Shown here: one piece after another, positions 58,255-64,000 of the stretch | Numbering within the stretch: the first letter of the stretch is position 1 | How the letters are laid out: every line of letters begins with the position of its first letter | Origin: Nocardia sp. NBC_01503 | GTDB lineage: Bacteria; Actinomycetota; Actinomycetes; Mycobacteriales; Mycobacteriaceae | DNA length: 64,000 nucleotides | Direction: 5' to 3' | Assembly: GCF_036327755.1 (NCBI RefSeq) | Contig: NZ_CP109596.1 | Coordinates: forward strand, 5,022,001-5,086,000 | Program-made: the position numbers and the translations under genes | The notes under the pieces: model-generated | The model's input: the letters and a program-made list of their open reading frames with translations, nothing else | Databases searched by the model: none | Told to the model about the DNA's origin: nothing

Positions 58255-59028
58255 ATGAGTGAGCCGCTGCTCCAAATCACCGGTCTGAACAAGAGTTTCG
58301 GCCCGGTGCACGTACTGCACGATGTGGATCTGACCGTGCCCGCCGGCGAGGTCACCGCGCTGGTCGGCGATAACGGCGCGGGTAAGACCACATTGGTGAA
58401 ATGCGTTGCCGGAATTCATCCTTCGGACTCCGGAGAAGTGAAATTCCGGGGTGAGACCGTGCATCTGCACGGCCCCAAGGACGCGGCGGCGCTCGGCATC
58501 GAGGTCGTCTACCAGGACCTGGCCCTGGCCGACAATCTCGATATCGTGGCCAATATGTTCCTCGGCCGCGAACGCGGTAAGCCCTGGCTGCTGGACGAGG
58601 CGAGTATGGAGGAGGCGGCGCGCTCGACACTCGCCTCGCTGGGGGTGCGAACGGTGAAATCCGTTCGCACACCGGTCGCTTCGCTCTCGGGCGGACAACG
58701 TCAGACCGTCGCCATCGCCAAAGCCGTGCTGTGGAACAGCAATCTCGTTCTACTGGACGAACCCACCGCGGCGCTCGGCGTGGCACAGACCCGGCAGGTG
58801 CTGGATCTGGTGCGCCGCCTGGCCGAACAGGGCCTCGGCGTCGTACTGATCAGCCATAACCTGGCCGATGTCTTCGAGGTCGCCGACCGCATCGCCGTGC
58901 TCTACCTGGGCCGCATGGTCGCCCAGGTGCGCACCGCCGATGTCACGCACAGCCAGGTGGTGGAGTTGATCACCGCCGGGCGCTCGGGTGACCTCGGCCT
59001 GGCCCGTCCGGAAGCAGCGGTGTTGTGA
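58255..59028 (+). CDS. Sugar ABC transporter ATP-binding protein (XylG-like, single domain)
   Basis: The 257-residue ATPase has Walker A GDNGAGKTTLVK, the ABC signature LSGGQRQTVAIAKAV, Walker B LVLLDEPTAALG and an H-loop ISHNLADV. E. coli XylG and RbsA fuse two such domains; here one domain must act as a homodimer. ATG 58255 is used; GTG 58252 is an in-frame alternative. It overlaps the permease gene as GTGA. Confidence 0.92.
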   Translation: MSEPLLQITGLNKSFGPVHVLHDVDLTVPAGEVTALVGDNGAGKTTLVKCVAGIHPSDSGEVKFRGETVHLHGPKDAAALGIEVVYQDLALADNLDIVANMFLGRERGKPWLLDEASMEEAARSTLASLGVRTVKSVRTPVASLSGGQRQTVAIAKAVLWNSNLVLLDEPTAALGVAQTRQVLDLVRRLAEQGLGVVLISHNLADVFEVADRIAVLYLGRMVAQVRTADVTHSQVVELITAGRSGDLGLARPEAAVL

Positions 59029-60464
59029 GCGAGAAAGCCATTGATATGAGCAAGGTTTCGGAGCAGTCCGACACCGCCGCGATCACCGATTTCGGGATCG
59101 ACACCACCACACGATCCACCCGAGAAGCGGTGGGGGAGTATCTCGCCCGATTGAGGGGAGGCGAGATCGGTTCCCTCCCCGCGCTACTGGGGCTGGTCGC
59201 GCTGGTGGTGTTGTTCTCGGTGATGTCGGATGTGTTCTTCTCGCTCAACAACATCGCCAATCTGCTCGCACAGGGTGCGGGGCAGACGATCATCGCCATC
59301 GGCATCGTCTATGTGCTGTTGATCGGGGAGATCGACCTGTCGGCGGGCACCGCGTCCGGAGTGGCGGGTGCGGTGCTGGCCATGCACTACGTGCACGACG
59401 GGAATCTGTTGACCGGGATGGGGTCGACGGTGTTCTTCCTGTTCAACGGGTTATTGGTGCTGGCGGCGGTATTGGCCGCGCTGCTGCGGATTTGGCCGGG
59501 TGTGGCCATGTCACTGCTGGGTGTGCTGATCACCGTGATCGGGTTCAAGGCCAATCCGTGGGTGGAGATGCTGCTCGCGGTCTGTGTGGGCGCGGCCATC
59601 GGTTGTATCACCGGATTCCTGATCGCCAAGATCGGGATGCCGTCGTTCGTGGTGACGTTGGCGCTGTTCCTGGCGTGGCAGGGCGTGATTCTGCAGCTCA
59701 TCGGTGAGGGCGGGGTGCTGGGCATCAGCTCATCGCATGTGCTCGATCAGGTGGCGAACGGGAATCTGTCCACGGTGGGCAGTTGGGTGCTGTTCGTGGT
59801 GGCGGCCGGAGGTTATGCGGCGGTCACATTGGGCGGGCATGCCTTGCGTCGCAGGCGTGGTCTGGTCACCCAGCCGACGCCGCTGGTGGTGGCAAAGGTA
59901 TTGGCGCTCACCATCTTCGCCGCGGTGGTGACCGCGTGCCTCACCGTCAATCGGTCACCCAGCAAGCTGATCGTCATCTCGGGCATCCCGTATGTGGTGC
60001 CAATTGTGCTGGCACTGTTGGTAGCTGGGACATTCGTACTCAATCGCACGCGGTACGGCCGGCACATATATGCCGTCGGCGGTAACGCGGAAGCCGCTCG
60101 CCGCGCCGGCATCAACGTAACCCAGTTGCGCGCAAGCGTTTTCGTCATCTGCTCCTCCTGTGCGGCGGTCGGCGCGATCGTCTACTCCTCCAAGGTCGGT
60201 TCGGTCGACCCGCAGGCGGGCGGACTCAACACCCTGCTGTTCGCGGTGGGCGCCGCGGTCATCGGCGGCACCTCGCTGTTCGGCGGCAGGGGCCGGGTGG
60301 CCGACGCCGTCATCGGCGGTGCGGTCCTGGCGGTCGTCTCCAACGGTCTCGGCCTGCTCCAGCAACCGGCGGCCGTGGTCTCCATCGTCACCGGTCTGGT
60401 GCTGCTGCTCGCGGCGACCGTCGACGCGCTGTCCCGGCGCCGAGCGGCGGTGGTGCAGCGATGA
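59025..60464 (+). CDS. Sugar ABC transporter permease (XylH-like)
   Basis: The 479-residue inner-membrane permease of the BPD_transp_2 family has about 12 hydrophobic segments. Family marks are QGAGQTIIAIGIVYVLLIGEIDLS, MPSFVVTLALFLAWQG, RYGRHIYAVGGNAEAARRAGI and GGTSLFGGRGRVADAVIGG. A hydrophilic N-terminal tail of about 45 residues precedes the first helix. It completes the binding-protein, ATPase, permease set. The GTG start overlaps the ATPase stop. Confidence 0.93.
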   Translation: MSEKAIDMSKVSEQSDTAAITDFGIDTTTRSTREAVGEYLARLRGGEIGSLPALLGLVALVVLFSVMSDVFFSLNNIANLLAQGAGQTIIAIGIVYVLLIGEIDLSAGTASGVAGAVLAMHYVHDGNLLTGMGSTVFFLFNGLLVLAAVLAALLRIWPGVAMSLLGVLITVIGFKANPWVEMLLAVCVGAAIGCITGFLIAKIGMPSFVVTLALFLAWQGVILQLIGEGGVLGISSSHVLDQVANGNLSTVGSWVLFVVAAGGYAAVTLGGHALRRRRGLVTQPTPLVVAKVLALTIFAAVVTACLTVNRSPSKLIVISGIPYVVPIVLALLVAGTFVLNRTRYGRHIYAVGGNAEAARRAGINVTQLRASVFVICSSCAAVGAIVYSSKVGSVDPQAGGLNTLLFAVGAAVIGGTSLFGGRGRVADAVIGGAVLAVVSNGLGLLQQPAAVVSIVTGLVLLLAATVDALSRRRAAVVQR

Positions 60465-60546
60465 ATTGGCCGAACACACGCGCCGGTGACCCGAACACGC
60501 ACTCCGCAGGAAGGTCACCCGGTGCGGCAATGGTATTGCTAAGTCC

Positions 60547-61698
60547 ATGACCGTCGCCCGCCCGGACGAGGTGCGCCGCTTCAACCGGTCCAGCCTCCTG
60601 CGGATGCTGCATACCGGAGGCCCCACCACCCGGGCGGCACTCGCCATCGCGTTGGGGCTCAACCGATCCACCATAAAAATGCTGGTCGACGGCTTGGCCG
60701 AGGCCGGCCTGGTGGAGGAGCGAGTCCCCCGCCTGGCCAGCGGAGCCGGGCGACCGTCACTGCTGGTGCTGCCGCAGCCGCAGGCGGCGGTGGTGCTGGC
60801 GGTGGATGTGCGCGCCGAGCACGCCGGTATCGCGCTGGTCGGATTCGGCGGACAGGTGCTCGGGCGCAACAGCTGGAATCTGCATGGGCGGCAACGGGAA
60901 CCGGATGAGGTGATCACGCACGTCGCCGAATCCGCGGCCCTGCTCGCCGACGATCTCGGACTGCGCCCGCTCTCCGCCGGGGTTTCGGTGCCCGGGGTGG
61001 TGCGCCGCGCGGACGGCCTGGTGCGCACCTCGGAGAACCTGCGCTGGACCGAGGTGGCACTCGGCCAGCGACTGGGCGCGGTGCTGGAGTTACCGGTCGT
61101 GATCGGCAATGACGCCGAATTCGGTGCGCTCGCGGAGCATGTGCGCGGTGCGGGCAAGGGAGCGAGCGATGCGGTCTTCGTCTCCGCGGATGTCGGAGTC
61201 GGCGGCGGCCTGATCGCTCAGGGCGCACTGTTGCGGGGATCGGCGGGCTACCTCGGCGAGATCGGCCATATGATCGTGCGGCCCGGCGGCCGCCCCTGCC
61301 ACTGCGGCAACGAGGGCTGCTGGGAGACCGAGGTCGGCGAGGCGGCGCTCTGCCGCGCCCTCGGCCTCCCCGAACACAGTCCGCGCGGTGCGATCGTCGC
61401 CGAACTCCGTGCCCTGCGGGGCGATTGCGATACCCGGCTCGCCGAATACCTCAACTGGCTCATCCTGGGCCTGGTCAATGTGGTGAACATTCTCGGCCCC
61501 GAACTGGTGGTGCTGGGCGATCTGTTCACCGCCCTCCCCGATGCGACGGTCGCCAAGGTCGGCGAAGAGGTCCGTCGCCGCAGCATGGTCAGCCGCGCCC
61601 TCGGCGGCGTCCGCGTCGAAAAGTCCCGCCTGGGCGCGGATCTGAAACTCCTCGGGGCCGCCGAAGCCGCGTTCGACGGAGTCCTGGCCGCGCTGTAG
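60547..61698 (+). CDS. ROK-family transcriptional regulator (XylR-type)
   Basis: The 383-residue protein has an N-terminal winged helix (residues about 15-65, TTRAALAIALGLNRSTIKMLV) and a ROK sugar-kinase-like domain with the zinc motif CHCGNEGCWE and upstream GH(M/I) in GEIGHMIV. It probably represses the adjacent transporter until a sugar binds. GCAAT-N3-ATTGC lies at 60527-60539, and TATTGC is seven bases before the ATG, possibly a weak leaderless promoter and autoregulatory site. Confidence 0.92.
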   Translation: MTVARPDEVRRFNRSSLLRMLHTGGPTTRAALAIALGLNRSTIKMLVDGLAEAGLVEERVPRLASGAGRPSLLVLPQPQAAVVLAVDVRAEHAGIALVGFGGQVLGRNSWNLHGRQREPDEVITHVAESAALLADDLGLRPLSAGVSVPGVVRRADGLVRTSENLRWTEVALGQRLGAVLELPVVIGNDAEFGALAEHVRGAGKGASDAVFVSADVGVGGGLIAQGALLRGSAGYLGEIGHMIVRPGGRPCHCGNEGCWETEVGEAALCRALGLPEHSPRGAIVAELRALRGDCDTRLAEYLNWLILGLVNVVNILGPELVVLGDLFTALPDATVAKVGEEVRRRSMVSRALGGVRVEKSRLGADLKLLGAAEAAFDGVLAAL

Positions 61699-61786
61699 AG
61701 GCGGGTCACCTGTCGCGTGCACCGGGTCGGCGGCGGAGGTCGGGTGACCGATGCGGAGCGGGCTCGGGGTGGTGTTGAATTCAGTC

Positions 61787-62494
61787 ATGGAGCAGCTTCC
61801 CGAGGACTGGCAGCGCGGCATCGTGATCGTCGCGCACCCCGATGACATCGAGTACGGTGCCGCCGCCGCGGTCGCGCGATGGACACGACAGGGCAAGGAC
61901 ATTCGCTATGTCCTGGTCACCAGCGGTGAGGCGGGTATCGCGGGACTGCCGCCCGCCGAAGCCGGACCGCTCCGCGAGGATGAGGAGCGGGCCAGCGCCA
62001 AGATCGTCGGCGTCAGCCAGGTCGAATTCCTCGGCTACCCGGACGGACGCATCGAGGAGACCCTCGCATTGCGCCGCGATATCGCCGGGGCCATCCGCCG
62101 CCATCGACCGGAGATGGTGGTGCTCTTCAACTTCGGTGATGTCTGGGCGCGCGGCTACGCCAACAGCGCCGATCACCGCGCCGTAGGCCGTGCGGCTCTC
62201 GACGCCGTCTCCGACGCTGGCAACGAGTGGATCCACACCGATCTGGACCTGCCCGCCCACTCCCCGCGCTGGGCCGCCGTCTACGGCGTGGCCGACGGCA
62301 GTCACGCGGTCGATGTCACCGACACCATCGAAGTCGCCGTCGAATCCCTCACCGCCCACCACCGCTACCTCGCCGCCCTCAGCGACACCCCGGTAGCGGA
62401 CCAGGCCCGAGCGGTAATCGATATGACCGCAGGCCCCAAGGAAGGCTTCCCCGCCACCCGGGCCCTCTCCTTCGAGCTCTACAACTTCGGCTAG
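61787..62494 (+). CDS. PIG-L family deacetylase (LmbE-like)
   Basis: The 235-residue protein has the zinc motif VAHPDDIEYG at residues 15-24, with the second histidine segment NSADHRAVG and TSGEAGI. PIG-L enzymes remove acetyl groups from N-acetylglucosamine-type sugars; mycothiol MshB and MCA belong here. A role in sugar turnover with the neighbouring transporter is possible but unproven. The start at 61787 matches the family; the frame from 61751 adds unrelated residues. Confidence 0.9.
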   Translation: MEQLPEDWQRGIVIVAHPDDIEYGAAAAVARWTRQGKDIRYVLVTSGEAGIAGLPPAEAGPLREDEERASAKIVGVSQVEFLGYPDGRIEETLALRRDIAGAIRRHRPEMVVLFNFGDVWARGYANSADHRAVGRAALDAVSDAGNEWIHTDLDLPAHSPRWAAVYGVADGSHAVDVTDTIEVAVESLTAHHRYLAALSDTPVADQARAVIDMTAGPKEGFPATRALSFELYNFG

Positions 62495-62507
62495 CTCCCC
62501 GCCCCGT

Positions 62508-62601
62508 CCCCGTCATCCCGGCATGCTTTTGGCCGGGATCCACACCGGCCGTGTCCATCCGGTTTCGTGGATCCCGGCCAAAACGCGCCGGGATGACGGG
62601 G
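62508..62601. repeat. Dispersed palindromic repeat, copy 3
   Basis: The left arm CCCCGTCATCCCGG to GGGATCCAC (62508-62543) and right arm GTGGATCCCGGCC to GATGACGGGG (62567-62601) surround a 23-base loop. The arms match copies at 4827 and 29477. It follows the PIG-L gene directly. Confidence 0.9.
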
Positions 62602-62745
62602 CCGTGCGGGATGACGGGGCCGTGCGGGATGACGGGGCCGTGCGGGATGACGGGGCCGTGCGGGATGACGGGGCCGTGCGGGATGACGGGGCCGTGCGGG
62701 ATGACGGGGCCGTGCGGGATGACGGGGCCGTGCGGGATGACGGAG
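62602..62745. repeat. Eight-copy 18-bp tandem repeat (VNTR)
   Basis: The unit CCGTGCGGGATGACGGGG occurs eight times head-to-tail, seven identical and the last with one change. The unit's GGGATGACGGGG half equals the end of the adjacent palindromic repeat, so the array probably grew from it. Frames crossing it encode VIPHGP-type repeats on the minus strand but are not genes. Confidence 0.95.
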
Positions 62746-62860
62746 GGGTCCGCGCCGGGATGGCGAGGGCTCCGCTGCCGGGCGGGGAGTGGACGATACC
62801 CGCCGGTTTTGGTGGGCCGAGGTGCAAGGCTCGGCGGGGCGGTGTGCGAAGCTACGCGTG

Positions 62861-64000
62861 TGCGAGTAGCGGTGGTGGCCGGGCCTGATCCGGGACATGC
62901 GTTTCCGGCGATCGCCCTGTGCCTGCGAATGCTGGCGGCCGGGGATGAGCCGGTGCTGTTCACCAGTCCGCGCTGGTTCGACGCCGCGCGCGATGCGGGC
63001 ATCGGGGTGCGGCGGTTGAAGGGGCTGGCACCGCGCGCCGACGACGACGACGCCGACGCGGGCGCGCGCATTCATCAACGCGCGGCATTCATTTCGACCG
63101 AGATCATGCCCGAGTTGAGTGCGATGCTGCCCGAGCTGGTGGTGTCGGATGTGCTCACCGCGGGTGGCGGCATGGCGGCCGAGCGGCTCGGATTGCCGTG
63201 GGTGGAGTTGTCCCCGCATCCGCTGTACCTGCCGTCGAAGGGCTTGCCGCCCATCGGAAGTGGACTCGCGCCGGGGGAGGGTGTGCGCGGGCGCGCCCGG
63301 GATTCGGTGCTGCGCACGTTCACCGCCCGCGATATTCGGCGCGGTGAATCCCAGCGTGCTGCGGCGCGCGCGAGTATCGGTCTGCCGGAAGAGGATCCGG
63401 GTCCGGACGCGCGCTTGATCGCCACCCTGCCCGCGCTCGAGGTGCCGCGCCCGGATTGGCCGGAGAACGCGCATCTGGTCGGACCGCTGCTCTGGGAACC
63501 GACCGAACAGATTCTTGACCTGCCTCCCGGCGACGAACCGTTGGTCATGGTCGCCCCCTCGACCGCGCACACCGGTATCGCCGACATGGTCGAAACCGTT
63601 CTGGCCGGACTCGAAGGCGCCGGCGTCCGAGTCGCGGTCTCCACCCTCGACACCCCACCCGCATCGCTACCCTCCTGGGCCACGGCCGGTTTGGGTCGCC
63701 AAGACGAACTGCTCGGTCAGTCGGCGGTGGTTATCGGCGGTGGCGGCCACGGTCTGCTCGCCAAATCCCTCCTGGCAGGCGTCCCGGTCGTCACCATCCC
63801 CGGCGGCGGCGATCAGTGGGAGCTCGCCAATCGCGCGGTCCGCCAAGGCAGCTCGATCCTGGTCCGCCCCCTCACCCCCGAAGCGGTGCGCGACGCGGTG
63901 AAACAGATCCTCGACGATCCGGCCTACACCGCCGCCGCCAAGTCCGCCGCGGCCGGAGCCGCGGTCGTCTCCGACCCGGTCCAAATCTGCCACGACATCC
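62861..64000 (+). CDS. Glycosyltransferase, UGT/macrolide-transferase-like (partial, runs off the window end)
   Basis: From GTG 62861 the frame is open for 380 codons to the window end. The N-terminal half has the GT-B opening VRVAVVAGPDPGHAFPAIALCLRM. The C-terminal donor site is recognisable as VVIGGGGHGLLAKSLLAGVP with VVTIPGGGDQWELANRAV, as in glycosyltransferase family 1. A similar Ala-rich transferase (Rv2739c) lies before recX-recA in mycobacteria, so the same genes may follow. The acceptor is unknown. No strong ribosome site is seen at the start. Confidence 0.88.

Noticed and set aside
62602..62745. Possible CRISPR array
   Set aside because: The 18-bp units are directly adjacent with no unique spacers, and no cas genes are present.
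62379..63570. Minus-strand frames encoding VIPHGP or ARPRHP repeats
   Set aside because: The repeats are translations of the 18-bp tandem DNA array and extend into flanking genes' shadows; there is no start signal or family similarity.

Overview
The window is high-GC actinobacterial DNA, most likely from Nocardia or a close relative in the Mycobacteriales. This is inferred from gene content and order: a dapB gene with a small membrane-protein partner, dapA-rnj, ftsK, and argA/pgsA3/cinA/clgR/pspA/pspM followed by a glycosyltransferase of the Rv2739c kind all resemble the Mycobacterium tuberculosis Rv2773c-Rv2739c stretch. About 60 protein genes, five tRNA-like genes, several dispersed and tandem repeats and one clear pseudogene are visible. 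No rRNA genes, CRISPR arrays, prophage or insertion-sequence transposases were seen.

Layout. 1-4809: the 5' part of a methyltransferase gene, an alcohol dehydrogenase, a phytase-like lipoprotein, and dapB with its membrane-protein partner. 4971-11305 (minus strand): an allantoin-use operon with GntR regulator, NCS1 permease, racemase, a DUF6986 aldolase-like protein, allantoicase and PuuE allantoinase, joined by ATGA overlaps. 11340-16126: MarR/MFS efflux pair, msrB-msrA, TetR/DUF1772 pair with two visible operators, and a flavodoxin-like gene. 16123-25411: LytS-type kinase, AraC regulator, LytTR regulator, two DUF485/sodium-solute-symporter pairs and acetyl-CoA synthetase, which together look like a regulated acetate or short-acid uptake module. 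25420-29472: DoxX-like protein, an unknown, and a response regulator / kinase / kinase-like membrane protein triad. 29572-38341: ribbon-helix-helix protein, dapA-rnj, two small exported proteins, a TIGR03085 protein and ftsK. 38359-41392: acetyltransferase, then cytochrome P450 and terpene synthase genes in convergent overlap. 41672-42312: a five-gene tRNA array and a 35-residue small ORF. 42431-50517: glycosyltransferase, several enzymes, a large LuxR-type ATPase regulator, Nudix hydrolase, epimerase and YciI protein. 50547-55204: argA, pgsA, cinA, clgR, pspA and pspM, the envelope-stress block. 55281-64000: quinone-oxidoreductase-like gene and a related gene fragment, a sugar ABC transporter of the xylose type with its ROK regulator, a PIG-L deacetylase, and a glycosyltransferase running off the window.

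Two window-wide patterns stand out. First, many start codons lie exactly six or seven bases downstream of a TAnnnT hexamer (mostly TAGnnT) and have no ribosome binding site, the arrangement expected for leaderless mRNAs. I found twelve such cases and used them to choose starts. One drives a 26-codon ORF that overlaps the start of pgsA. Second, a palindromic repeat built around TTTTGGCCGGGATCCAC occurs three times in intergenic DNA, once expanded into an eight-copy 18-bp tandem array.

Coordinates and motifs were read by eye. Family names come from recognising sequence motifs, not from a database search.
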